The notes: generated from the sequence alone by a model not told the origin. A DNA stretch of 64,000 nt from Stromatinia cepivora (GCA_014898415.1 RCTD01000002.1:2666001-2730000), one strand, 5' to 3'; positions 1 through 10,899 are shown, numbered from the stretch's first letter. Translations and numbers: made by a program.

Positions 1-241
1 TAAACTACAACGTCCCTAAAATAACTACTGCCTGTTTACATCGATATTTTCACTCCACAGAATCTCCTTCCAGTGGAAATCTTCCGATATCCTTTGGCTA
101 TTGAATCTCTTGATATCAAATTTTGAAACTCAAGTACCTCGTTATTCATTCCAATCCGGGACTCTACTTATTGTATCCGTTTCGCCCCAAATATCGAAGT
201 TACACGCCTTCGACCTTTGACTTGCCTCATTATAGGGCAAT

Positions 242-1698
242 ATGGAGCCCATCAAAGAGCTTTCTACTTCGCCAACAGCAATAAGATTTTCAGCGCCATC
301 ACAAACATCTTCCCCCAGAGCACCAATTCCCGCTACTCTTGACGTTACAGAGCATTATGATAGACGCGCCTTTTCCTACGATGATGCGACAACGTTCCAT
401 AAATCAGTCGCAGAGGAATATGTAAAATATGTGAAGCCAGTTGCTGGCGAGAAGTTGTTAGATTTAGCTTGTGGAACGGGATTAGTAGGGTTTGCATGTA
501 AGTTTTTGTTTATATTAATTATGGTTATTGTTCTCCTGTTACTACAATCCAAAGGTGTTCAGTTTGTTTTTCTGCGTTAAGAGTGTGGTTCCAAAAGGAC
601 TGCAGAATAATACAGAGATAGGGAGGGAACAAAACCCGGGTGGTATTTCACTCTTCATCAAGTGATGGGCGTCTAATTTTTCAGTCCGTCAAAAATATCT
701 CAATTGGGATACTACACAAATACACTTCGCTGTGCTGTACTAGGCAGCTTGTCGAGTCATACATATATCCTGTCTCTCATCCTATCTCATTCTGCAATCC
801 CGAATACACCAAGTTCCCTCATCGCACATCTGTCTGCAACGCCGAGAGCTGATCCCAACAAGTAAACTCTCACGTTCGCCTCTCCCACATTCATGGCATC
901 GACATTTCCAGCAAAATGCTTGACTTTGCATGTTCCAAAATATCGTCCGTTCCAAACCATACTCATATGAAAGGCATTATCCTTCAGCCACTGGACTCTC
1001 CCGAGACAGATATGCTTTTCGAACATCACGATATAACTTCTCTCTCTACTCTCCCCTCTCTTTCCGAAAGAGAGGGAACATTCGATATAATAACAATCTG
1101 CTCCGCATTCGTACTCCTTCCCTCTCCCCTCGAATCTTTATACTCGTGGATTCCCTATCTAAAACCTGCCTTTCCTACTGGTGCCTTCATTCCTGGTGGA
1201 AGATTAGTACTCGATATACCCCATCCCTCTTCCATGATCGGCTTATCAATTTTCTCCAAGTTAGCTCCCAAATTTGGAATCTCCTTTCTTGGACAGCGAA
1301 ATTGGATCGGCAGCTCGGAAGATTCAGCAATGGAGAATTTGGAGAAATTAATGGGCGATGCAGGATTAACAAGAGTGAAAACTTTCAAGTCGAGAATATT
1401 TCATGACATACCCGCGGCGACGCCGTTGGGTGACGGAATTGGAAGAATTATTGATGAAGGGACAGAGACTGAACGCCGCGAATGGCCCGCTACAACTGAA
1501 GCTGGAAGCCAGATCTACGATCTTATGATCAAAGGAGCTGGATCGCAAAAGTGGAAGGAAGGTACTGAAAAGGAAAATAAGTGTAAAAAAGCGAGTTGGA
1601 TATGGGAATGGGTTCAATTGGGGGTTAGTGATGAAGAAGGAGAGATGTGGGTTAGAGAGGAGGGCGCATTAATAATTGGTATTGGATGGAGGGAGTAA
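242..1698 (+). CDS. SAM-dependent methyltransferase, two exons (242..497, 863..1698)
   Basis: The spliced protein is 363 aa and is expected to transfer a methyl group from S-adenosylmethionine to an unidentified small substrate. Residues 72-85 read LLDLACGTGLVGFA, the glycine-rich motif I of class I methyltransferases. The acidic loop GIDISSKML follows at 97-105, after the splice. FDIITICSAFVLLP near 158-172 and GGRLVLDIPHP near 197-207 fit later motifs. The donor GTAAGT at 498 and acceptor AG at 861-862 join the frame (phase 1) and restore the usual spacing between motif I and the GIDIS loop. CTGAT just before the acceptor may be the branch site. The intron, 365 nt, is long for this genome, where others are 49-78 nt. 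ATG 242 opens the frame right after GGGCAAT. Family assignment is firm, substrate unknown. Confidence 0.85.
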
Positions 1699-2862
1699 GT
1701 GCGGTTGTGTGGCGTATGTCACTACACCACAGTAATATCTTTGATGTTTGACTTCAGGCTTAGTGGTGAGAAATGGAAGATTTTGGTTAGATGGGAGTGG
1801 CAGTTTTTCATCAGGATTAGGTTCAAGGGGTAGTCACTGATTATGGTGATGCAGGCCGTAGCATTGGTTTTGTGGATTATATGGGGCGTTCACAGGCGAG
1901 AAAGGGAAAGATGACTGTTAAAAAGAGACAAGATTAATCATTGAAGTTAGGATTGAAAAAATGCTGTTTCATGATGCGGAATTATTTTTGTAGGTTGAAC
2001 TAGGGGCTAATGGCACGAAAACAGAATGATTATCAGAGAGGACAGAATATTAGTTAATTCGAATTATGATTAGGAAGTCGATGTGCTAGAAGTGATGCGG
2101 ACTATAATGTCATTTTTCACCCGCTAGTCCGAAAATCAAGTTCTTCATTTTCCTGATCTGTTTTTATTGTTTTTCATGTTTTGCGCCCTGCTAGTATGTC
2201 TTGATCCATCTAGTCTCGCTGTCTTGTTTTCTATTCCATTACGGATATTCAATACTCCATCTCTTTTGGGTTTGAAAGGCGAAGATTAGTTTTATGAATT
2301 TATTATGGGTTCTTAAGATCTGCTATCTTATGCTAAAGGGTGAATCCAAATTCGCTATCGGCGAGGATACGCTGGTAAAAAGCTCAGAAGATTCTTTGGG
2401 CAATGGAAGATCCTCTTCTTTTCCTTGTCTCCCTTCTTCCCTCGGTTCCCCGTTTCCCCCTTTCCTCCCTCCTACGCCCTTTTCTATCTTCTTTCCTCTC
2501 TTCTAATTTGTTCTCCTTCATTTTACCCTTTCATCATCATGATAACCGTCTCTGCCGACTCACATTCATATCTCTTCTGTAATACAGTGAATACCGAAGT
2601 GATCCTTGAGCAATAGAATCGGCTCTTAACGAGCGATATTCGCATGCCGGTGTATTGAGAGTTATAATTACCGCTTATTATGATTTAATGGTAGTTACTG
2701 GTGAGTGGATGAGTGGCGAATAGCAAACAACATAGTTTAAAATTCTCAACGCGAAATAGATATTTCAATCTATGAGATAGACAACAACAGTGAATTCAGA
2801 GTATACGTGATAATTGGTTCGCTTATCTGCGATACCCCACCACAAAGTTGGCTATTACAGTA
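1699..2862. other. intergenic region with a pyrimidine-rich tract
   Basis: No convincing gene. A strongly C/T-rich stretch lies at about 2412-2530, of the kind seen in ascomycete promoters, but the only ATG frame after it (from 2539) codes for 25 residues and resembles nothing. The rest is ordinary-looking non-coding sequence. Confidence 0.5.
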
Positions 2863-3214
2863 CAGTAAAACCTGGCTATACCGGAGTGTGATATACCGGA
2901 ATCCTAGCTATACCGGAAAAATTTCCTGATTTGATCGATTTTTGTATGAGAATACCGGATTTTTAGTATATATCGGAATATCCGACACTTTTAGGCTGAA
3001 TCCGGTATATCCAGTACATTTTTGATATAGATAAACAAATTCTTTCGATGTGGAGTTATCATATGATCATTTCGGAAGTTCAGGGGTAAAAATTGAAGTA
3101 TAAAATCTGCATAACCTTGAATAAAATCTTATACATATTTATCTATACCGGGATCCTCTTTATACCGGATTTAATTGATCAAATATTTTGATCTGGTATA
3201 GCCAGGTTCTACTA
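2863..3214. mobile_element. pogo/Fot-type MITE (Tc1/mariner superfamily), 352 bp
   Basis: The ends form an inverted repeat. The left end reads CAGTAAAACCTGGCTATACC. The right end, on the opposite strand, reads TAGTAGAACCTGGCTATACC, so 18 of 20 bases agree. TA dinucleotides flank both ends (2861-2862 and 3215-3216), as expected for the TA target of this superfamily. There is no room for a transposase, so it is non-autonomous. The interior repeats the octamer TATACCGG or close variants near both ends (about 2878, 2891, 2910, 3144, 3161). Confidence 0.8.
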
Positions 3215-3636
3215 TACATCATCTTCAACAAGAATAGATCGGGCTTATAACTGAGTAGTATAAAACCATACTCTCTAACAGAGACAATCAATATCAGTGC
3301 CGCTCGAAGAACGAACGATAAGATTGCGTGTATACATGCTTTTAGACACACATTCGATGAATTTGAACTCATTCTGAAGTTTGAAGAAGATGAGACCTTG
3401 AGGTTTGATTTGGATTGGGATAACTGATAAAGCTGACTGGAGTTAAAGAATTCAATGCAATGGCAAACAGTTAGTATCTATGTGTGACGGATAAACGCTT
3501 CCCCAAACAGTACTTGAAGTGTTGAATATGTAAGAAAACGATTGAAATCTGCATAGTTTTGAAGTATTGATGTGTCAATTGAGGCAATAAAACATATGCT
3601 GTCCGTCCTTATAGTGACCTAAATGTATCCCTGACA
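3215..3636. other. intergenic, nothing recognised
   Basis: No gene, repeat or RNA was recognised between the MITE and the 3' end of the minus-strand gene that ends at 3637. Confidence 0.4.
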
Positions 3637-4222
3637 TCAATGCCATATCCTGCGATTGGTTAGACCAGCAAATCCCTCTCGAATATCCTTCCAAAGATAC
3701 TCAACTAGTATCCAACGCTGTTGTGTCCATCTTGCAATTAACAACCTTCCCGACCATTTCTTTTCCAAAACAGATTTATGAACCCTGATTGAAAAAGAAT
3801 ATGCAGATATTAAGAATGTCGTTCCCAGTTGATTTCCATCTGGACCATCGGCTTCAATTTGAAATGCACTGAATATGCGTCTACTCAATCCATACCGCCA
3901 TAACCAGGTAAGTATTCTTCGATAACGACCATCATACTCGGCAAGAAGTACAGTTCCAGCTAGCGTTGTTTCCAGACCTTCCAAAGTAGCTTGGCAACCT
4001 CCTGATATCTCAAAGCTACCAGGTAATATCTCGGACAAAATCTTAAATTCGCACTGAGGTTTGAATCAGTCATTTTTCATAAAATTTCCTTCGATTACTC
4101 ACTTTCTCACCAATTTCATTCATTGTAGTGGAGCTAACAGTCATCATAGTCCCGTGAGGTACGTTAGTCTCAAAAGGATTTGAATTATCAGATGTGGTCA
4201 CAGCGGTGGTGCGTTGGCCCAT
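3637..4222 (-). CDS. hypothetical protein, two exons (complement 4222..4103, 4053..3637)
   Basis: Splicing a 49-nt intron (complement 4102-4054, donor GTGAGT, acceptor CTCAG) joins 40 codons starting at the ATG of 4222 to 139 codons ending at 3637. The protein is 178 aa. The N-terminal 40 residues are Thr/Ser-rich and probably flexible. The C-terminal part is compact and rich in Trp, Arg and Leu (for example RILTWLWRYGLSRR and WILVEYLWKDIREG). I recognise no family. The start is chosen because ATGGGCCAACGC opens the reading frame, and an upstream in-frame extension lacks a better context. It is transcribed divergently from the gene starting at 4766. Confidence 0.6.
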
Positions 4223-4765
4223 CGTGTGTGTATACGTCAGCTGTAGAAGGGTAACCGAAAACGAAGAGGAATTCAAGCAAGCTAAAGCCAGAGATGAGCA
4301 GTCGAAAAGATAGGAAAATACGGTGAAAGATGAAGCGAGACGGGCTAAGATGTAGTACTGTGAGGTGAGAAGACTACAAACTGATTGTCTCGTTCCATAA
4401 GTTCTTATATGTAAACCCGCACCCATCCCGACGGATCCAAAGTGCCATCCTCAATTTGCGTCGTTATTACCATTCCAATATTTAGAAGCTGGTAGTTAAT
4501 GATAGCCTGCCTCTCACAAAGAAGAAACGCATACTATCGTTACCCATGCTTGTAAAGAGGATCTTGAATGGTAAAAAGACAAGGGTGTGCAGGAAGGGTG
4601 CAGGGGTAAATCTTTGTTCAAGGCCATGCCGAGATTTAGCGTCAAAATCCTAATTTTCGAATGTGGGATTTGAAATAAAAAGCACGCGATTTTCTCCAAT
4701 TCTCAGCAGTTTCCCCAAATATCTCCTCTCATTTCCTCTCTCGTACAAACACAACACAAAACAAT
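4223..4765. promoter_or_regulatory. divergent intergenic region / likely bidirectional promoter
   Basis: These 543 bp separate two divergent genes. On the plus side a CT-rich tract (about 4720-4745) is followed by the A/C-rich leader CACAACACAAAACAAT directly before ATG 4766, a typical fungal start context. No specific operator was identified. Confidence 0.45.
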
Positions 4766-7076
4766 ATGAATGAGAATGAATTTACATCCCTTTGTAGGGA
4801 AAGTTCCTATTATTGCTCTTTGAGGCAGCAAAAGGAGAGTTTAAAAAAGTCGTCCAGCCATTCTCCCTCATCAACAAGGATAACTCATGTTCATTTGTTT
4901 GTACAGTCTGGTCCTCATAGTGCCGCAGTTCAGATATCGATCAATCCTTTCTCACTAGAAAAATATCCTAAACAGACCTTCTTCCATTCTGGATATCGTT
5001 ATAGTCTTTGCTGTAGGAAGGCTCCGCAAGATATCATTGCAACAATAGTGAGGGAAAAGGTGCAAAAGGTATCCGATGCCTTTTACCAGCCAGGTCATTG
5101 GGACTTTTCACACGATCAGTAGTACGTGTTAGAACCTATACCGTGAGACGCTCGCTAAAACTTATGGAGTGTTACCGTAGATGACTTCAGTACTGTGCAT
5201 AAAATCTCAAAAGCATCATGTTTGCACGCGACAAAATCGAGGCTTTGCGAATACTTCAAATCGACTCATGTGGTAGCGTCTATCTGGAGTGATCGAGGAG
5301 CTTTATCGGATCCAGAAAAGGATGGAGTGAACGAGCACGAGTCTGTCTCTGGCTGTGGCCAGAGAAGCGCACAAGTCAATCATACAAAGTCGAATGATAC
5401 AAAGTTAAACGATACCAAGTCACATCAGACCGATATCCATGAGGATTCATTACCGACGAACGATAATTGCGATACAGACCAGCTAGTGCGATCAACAAAC
5501 CAAACCATCCTGACGATGACGAGGTTCACAGCATAGTCAAGAAAGCAGCAGCAAAGGTTCGAAGAGGATTGAATGATATAGGGTTTTTGTGCAACAAAGC
5601 GAAACATTACGAAGAACATTTTTGGACCCGAGCTTCAAGGACAGGTGCCATTTTTAAGGAAGTGCAATGGTCGAGTCGTTTCCTTGCGTCTTGTTTTAGA
5701 TTGATCCGTGTAGACCTGGAGGTGGAAAGCGGGGCCGGCAGCCGGTCTAATGTAAGTGTGCGATGCTGGTTTTTGGATATTGTGACGCTGACGGAATTGC
5801 AGGCTGACGGAAAAGATGGGACTGACAATCGAACGCGAAAGGACTAGCAAATAGCCGCCGAAATCATCAATTCCTTCGTAAACTGCCTTTTAAAAGTCTG
5901 GGGCTGAAAGGCCTTTCTTGTATATCCAGCTTTGCAGTGTACGTCGAAAATCTATCGCGAGTTGAGGCATATTCTGATTTCGTGACAGCTACCGGTTTTA
6001 ATCTTAGTGCTTGCTCGCGTTTGGCATGGGAAAAACGGCAAGAAGTTGTTTCTGGTTTAGTAAAGACTTTATGCGATGAGGTGCCTATGGTCTCTTGCTA
6101 ACCAATGCCTTTTGACCCCGCATTTCTCGTAAGTTTTGCTCTAAATATGAAGTGAGTACCGCCTATCACTTTCAGGGAGTGACTTTGATTGATATTCGTG
6201 TAGTTATGATATTGTTTGCGCTAAATTAAAGCTTGACGCCGCTCCGACGGTGGAAATAAGTGCAGGAAAGTTGTGTTGGGGAAGTCAAAATTCCCTTATT
6301 GATAGTCTCGCGACAGGATACAAGCTTCTATCAGAAAGTGGGTTTTTGAATGTCTCGTTTTCATAGCTACGCGCATTTTATCCAATAACTAATTTTTAAA
6401 CAAAATCAATCACAGAAGCACTTGAAGAAGCATCACTTTCGCCGTCTTTCAACTTTACTCCTGAAGAGCGCGATTTGCATCGCTCGCAAAGTTCCTCAGA
6501 GGTGGAAGTTGAGAATGAAGAGACCTCTGGCACAACTGTATCTCAGAATATGCCTGATTGCGGAAAGGGGCAAGGTAAATTTAAAATCGCGACTGCTGCC
6601 AGTAGACCTAACAGTTTATCCAGGAGAAGATAATCTGCATACGGGACAAACAAATCATACGTTTCCTTCCAAAAAAATGAAAGGCGTATTCCGAGCCCGA
6701 ATCGACCATATCAACTCAAAATGGTGTTTTGCGCACAGGTCAAATGCAACCCAAAAAGTCATCTACTCGTGCGTTACCAAGACCATCTGAGGCAAGCATC
6801 AATCATGTATGCGAAATAACCCCGGCAGTAGACTTTGACGAAGGTTTCTCTAGTCGGATATCACATCCACTTGGTTGTGACCAGGGCCTGCCGGATGCAG
6901 CATTTGCACAAGCAGCTTACAGCCCCGAATTTCCAGAAATGTTGAAAACTGCAGAAGTGTATGATTTGGATAGAGTGGAAGGCCTTGGCAACTCTGCCAG
7001 TATAAATAGATCAATGCTGGCAGACGGCGAGGAAACTTGGAATAACATAGACTGCCCGTTCTTGAATTGGGATTAA
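4766..7076 (+). pseudogene. decayed multi-exon gene of unknown function
   Basis: A coding track runs through the region with four credible introns: 5122-5190 (GTACGT..TTCAG), 5752-5802 (GTAAGT..TTGCAG), 6152-6203 (GTGAGT..GTGTAG) and 6338-6415 (GTGGGT..CACAG). The first, third and fourth join frames exactly. The second is 51 nt, so it does not change frame. In-frame stops remain at 5845 (TAG), 6099 (TAA) and 6631 (TAA), each one C-to-T step from CAG or CAA. The frame also shifts near 5460-5500, 5850-5900 and 6700-6740. The open stretch before the end (DCPFLNWD at 7076) looks protein-like, with charged and Ser-rich segments. The ancestral protein was roughly 650 aa. No family was recognised. 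Unnoticed introns could explain some of the shifts, but not the three stops easily. Confidence 0.5.
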
Positions 7077-7120
7077 GACTGATATATTCGCCATTACGGA
7101 GCCAATAGCCATGTCGGGAA

Positions 7121-7702
7121 TCATCCGACAAAAACTAATGTCTGAAACTTTCCGCCTCCACCAGAAGAGTGTAAGTATGACAAGTCACCCCGCCAGATAA
7201 TCGCATCACCGGCCTTCAAATCCAGATAACATTCCTTCCACTCATCATTAGAGTTTCCTTCAAGTGTATGTTTATGTGATCCTGCTAGGAAGATGAACAA
7301 CCCGGTTGCAGGGCTGAGATCTGTAAGCGCGACAGTAGCATAGACCTCCCCCTTTAGCCCAGTCTTCTTCTTTGTTGAAACTGGCTTCGTTGGATGGAAG
7401 ATTCCGATGTTGGTGGGTTTAGGAGGCGGGATTTTGCTTGTTTCGAGCAGCTCAGCAAGGTCGCTACATTCGCCATATGCCTAGGTCTATTAAGATAATG
7501 TAGCGATTGAATGTACGATTTGTAAGCTTACTCTGATGAATTCATCTCGAATGTCAAGAGATATCTTAGGGATCTTAAATTCAGTGAATTTCTCCCGCTC
7601 TACTATGACAACTAAATCACCTGGTATTAGGTCTGCTGCTTGCTGTACTAATGGCAAAGAAATTGCATTTCTAATGATTTTGTATCCGGTAGTGTTCGCC
7701 AT
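7121..7702 (-). CDS. short PhyH-like (phytanoyl-CoA dioxygenase-type) protein, two exons (complement 7702..7532, 7480..7121)
   Basis: The ATG at 7702 opens 57 codons. A 51-nt intron (complement 7531-7481, GTAAGC..CCTAG, with CTTAAT upstream of the acceptor) then joins in phase 0 to 120 codons. The protein is 176 aa. The C-terminal half carries LFIFLAGSHKHTLEG, then LDLKAGDAIIWRGDLSYLHS, then a Gly-rich turn. This is the layout of the C-terminal part of Fe(II)/2-oxoglutarate PhyH enzymes (GSHK, then an acidic or Gly turn and a late His). The usual N-terminal iron-binding HxD is not seen and family members are commonly near 280 aa. It may therefore be a non-catalytic or small-molecule-binding relative. 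It converges on the decayed gene ending 7076. A 12-bp tandem array lies 67 bp upstream of its start. Confidence 0.55.
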
Positions 7703-7768
7703 AGCAAGTGTGAAAAAGAAAATGTTGATGGTTTTAAGAGGGGTGTAAGGAGAATTGTCTCCAAAGCC

Positions 7769-7840
7769 ACGATAAGGCAAACGATAAGGCAAACGATAAG
7801 GCAAACGATAAGGCAAACGATAAGGCTAACGATAAGGCTA
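7769..7840. repeat. 12-bp minisatellite, six units
   Basis: The unit ACGATAAGGCAA is repeated head to tail at exact 12-bp spacing; the last two units end in TA instead of AA. It sits in the leader or promoter of the minus-strand PhyH-like gene. Confidence 0.9.
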
Positions 7841-9142
7841 GCCTTGGCAAATGAATGTTTGTGTGCCTGAGTAGTTGCCTGAGCTACGCATAACCACAAG
7901 TCATTTTGGATAATACGTACCTGGTATACAACAATAATTCTCACAAATGTTTTATCATGCCCACACGATCACTGGTATAATAAGACTTTGAAATGATTTC
8001 AAGTTGGAGAAGGGTACATGGACCTCTCGCAACTTTACATCTTTTTACTCTCAGCCTTAGATAGCTACGGGTTGTCATTTCTAGAAAGTTAATTGTGCTA
8101 AAACGCTAAAGTAAATGCTTGGCTTAAGACTATACTTCATGATTTTGTGTGTCATTAAATCCAAGAGATCAAACTATTTCACCTGAAATTTGTATTTGGC
8201 TTTGCTAAAGGCACGATTGTAGTAGTATATTGCAATCGGCCTAAATGCATTATATTGCACAAAGCAAAACTCTTCTTATTATTATAGCCATGTGAATAAA
8301 AAACTTCTCTCTCATTTATGCTCTTTTTTCCTTCAGTTTCAGAATCACAATCAATGGATCAAATTGAATGTGCTTTGTACAAACTTATCAATCTTGATTC
8401 TGAATTCGCTCGGCATTTGATACCACCTGCTTGTTTGTTACATACATCTCAACAATACGTCATCTAAGTATGTGTAAGTCGATCTTTAAATAATATCTAC
8501 CACTCAATTTCTTTCTATTTCAACACATTTTCATATGTTCTAACTTGCTATGGCTGATAGAGATAGTTGATTGACCCGAGCAGAAGCCCTAGCTCGCTTA
8601 ACATCACAATCTACCCCCCTAATAGAGTTTGTATCATTTTCAATATCGATATTGAATGTAGAAGAGAATAAATGAGGAAGGAATAAACCGACTAAGTAGA
8701 TGAATTTGATATTGAAGTGTAGTAGAAACTGTAAAGTCGAAAACAAATGAAGGAGAAAAGAATATTTATTTGATCATAGTACTTAGAATACGGTATACGA
8801 AAATAAGCTCCATCGCTTGGATCTTATTGACCAATCAAAACATCAGGATTCCTGAAATTTTACTCGATATTTATCTTCAATCTAATATATTAATTCCATT
8901 TGATATTATTTTAAGTTTCAAATTGATATCATATAAATATATATTAATTTGTATTATATGATTTTTCTCGAATTTTAAAATCTAAATTTGAATTCAATGT
9001 TTTAATTCAATAAAAGAAGTCTTTGAAAAGATTTCAAAAGTTCATTCTAGCCAATTACGCTTTATCAGAATGTGCACGGATCACTTTTGGAGCCCATTTT
9101 TGCATTCTTATATTTTGAAACCTACCCTCTCTTCAACAAAAA
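7841..9142. other. intergenic, no gene recognised
   Basis: About 1.3 kb in which no frame with codon structure or splice signals could be built. The stretch 8850-9010 is locally AT-rich. No inverted or tandem repeat of note was seen. Confidence 0.4.
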
Positions 9143-9165
9143 GGTCTTGTGGTTTAGTGGTATAA
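9143..9165 (+). pseudogene. tRNA 5'-half remnant (acceptor strand plus D arm)
   Basis: These 23 bases match the first 23 bases of the tRNA-Ala at 23775 with one difference (GGTCTTG for GGGCTTG). They include the A-box-like TGGTTTAGTGG. No anticodon arm or B box follows, so this is a fragment, or the head of a tRNA-derived repeat, rather than a gene. Confidence 0.55.
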
Positions 9166-9345
9166 AACCATACTCACTTGGATATGACTTTCGTGGCCAG
9201 TGCTGCTTGAAAACTCGTGAACCCTTTACATATAATCAGACTCCGATAATTATATTCCAAAATACTGTATTCCGTAAAATGGGTTCCCAGGACCCTGATA
9301 TTGCAGTGAACGATTTTAACCGAAACGAGAGTTCGGAAAACAGGT

Positions 9346-9465
9346 TTTCGCATCCATGCAAAGGCTTTCTTCGTTTTGCTAAACCGAAAAGAGAAACCCG
9401 TAGTCAGACTTTCGCATCCATGCAAGGCTTTCTTTGGTGGCTAAACCGAGAAAGGAAGTTCGTAA
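9346..9465. repeat. tandem duplication, about 64-bp unit
   Basis: TTTCGCATCCATGC at 9346 recurs at 9410. The following sequence (GCTTTCTT, then GCTAAACCGA) is also shared with a few differences. The duplication lies in an open frame (9072-9479), but that frame shows no other sign of being a gene. Confidence 0.7.
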
Positions 9466-10138
9466 AGCTCGTGGTGAGCTGAAAAGCTGCACAGCTGAGC
9501 AATATAGCCTGTCAATGTGACGCTATTCCTCATCTACAAGATAGTAAACAGCAACAACTGGTAGATAGGAGAGTTTGTGGAAATCTGCTAGTGAGACCGT
9601 TATCAGTGACCAATAGGAAACTCTGATCAGACACCGAAGGTTTTGTTGTAACGATTATCATTGGACACTAAATATACGTGTTCTTCGTTTTTGTGTCTTT
9701 TACCAAGACATGTGTGATCGTCTAGGCATTTCAGCGCTTCCCAATCATAATATTTCCAATGATCTTAGACTAGTTGATTCGATATATGCAAACGGATGTA
9801 TAGAGATACATGCTGTCATTTTTGTCTCATCGCCGTTAATCTATCATCGATCGTATCATTCTGTACAAATCAACAATTGACATGTAGAACGGTGAGACAA
9901 GAATTGGGGCACACACTTCTGCAGGTATGGAGTATATTATCATATAATCTATTTTAGATGACTAGGTAAGCAAGGTCGACTTATCAGTATGCAATGAAAA
10001 GCGACGGCCATCGATAGTTGTGAAAAAAAGTTTCGCCTTGCAACAGAAAAAATGTGTGCCTGATTATTGCCTGCATTATTGCCTGACTTGTAAGCGTATT
10101 GGTATGCTTACTAAAGTAGCATTAAGTTCGTCGACTTA
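9466..10138. other. intergenic, nothing recognised
   Basis: No gene, RNA or repeat could be supported in this stretch. Confidence 0.4.
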
Positions 10139-10400
10139 TACTATCTCTACTTCACTTCCATCTCCACTTCACTTCCATCACCACTTCCATCTCCATCGCA
10201 CAACACAACCTTTCTATCGCTATCTCTACTTCACTTCCATCTCCACTTCCATCTCCACTTCCATCTCCATCGTACAACACAACCTTTCTATCGCTATCTC
10301 TACTTCACTTCCATCTCCACTTCCATCTCCATCGCACAACACAACCTTCTATCGCCATCCCTCGATCCCTCCGTTCCTCCATCTCCATCGCACAACACTC
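10139..10400. repeat. pyrimidine-rich minisatellite, about 60-bp unit
   Basis: Three full units and a degenerate fourth are built from CTTCCATCTCCA blocks followed by CATCGCACAACACAACC and TCTATCGC. Unit length varies because the inner CTTCCATCTCCA block is present in different numbers. One strand is almost free of G. Confidence 0.8.
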
Positions 10401-10464
10401 CCTTTATTACAAATCAAAATCTCTCCTATATTGTGTTGTATACAAGAGTTGTATTTTACTATAT

Positions 10465-10722
10465 CTGCTGCTTAGAACAACCCCGTCTGTGGTAGTCCTT
10501 CAGCAACTGCTGCTTAGAACAATCCCGCCTGTGGTAGTCCTTCAGCAATTGCTGCTTAGAACAACCCCGCCTGTGATAGTCCTTCAGCAACTGCTGTTTA
10601 GAACAATCCCGCCTGTGGTAGTCCTTCAGCAATTGCTGCTTAGAACAACCCCGCCTGTGATAGTCCTTCAGCAACTGCTGCTTAGAACAACCCCGCCAGT
10701 GGTAGTCCTTCAGCATCTACTG
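10465..10722. repeat. 42-bp minisatellite, six units
   Basis: Units begin with CTGCTGCTTAGAACAA and end with GTAGTCCTTCAGCAA, at 10465, 10507, 10549, 10591, 10633 and 10675; a degenerate seventh follows. Because 42 is divisible by three, open frames run through on both strands. On the minus strand the unit would read as 14 residues of the type LLKDYHRRGCSKQQ. It lies 180 bp upstream of the gene at 10900. Confidence 0.9.
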
Positions 10723-10899
10723 TTTAAAACAACTCCAACTCCAACACAATTTATATATCAGGTTTTGTGGACCAAGAGTCAAGGCTGCTCTATAGCCTGG
10801 GTGGGTTGGGAATCACACGTAAAGTGTGGGCTAATATTGTTTTCAATACAATTATTCTTTTATTACGTTTATCGCTAATTATAGTTATAGGAATAAATT

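Noticed and set aside
640..1617. Several overlapping open frames on both strands in the methyltransferase locus
   Set aside because: They overlap the well-supported spliced gene, lack splice logic and resemble no protein.
8540..8961. Two short open frames (minus 8746-8540, plus 8770-8961)
   Set aside because: The sequence is hydrophobic and AT-driven, with no start context or recognisable motif.
9072..9482. 136-residue open frame containing the 64-bp duplication
   Set aside because: It includes the tRNA fragment and the repeat and shows no protein-like pattern beyond being open.
10465..10722. CRISPR-like array
   Set aside because: The 42-bp units are directly adjacent without unique spacers, and the genome is eukaryotic; it is a minisatellite.
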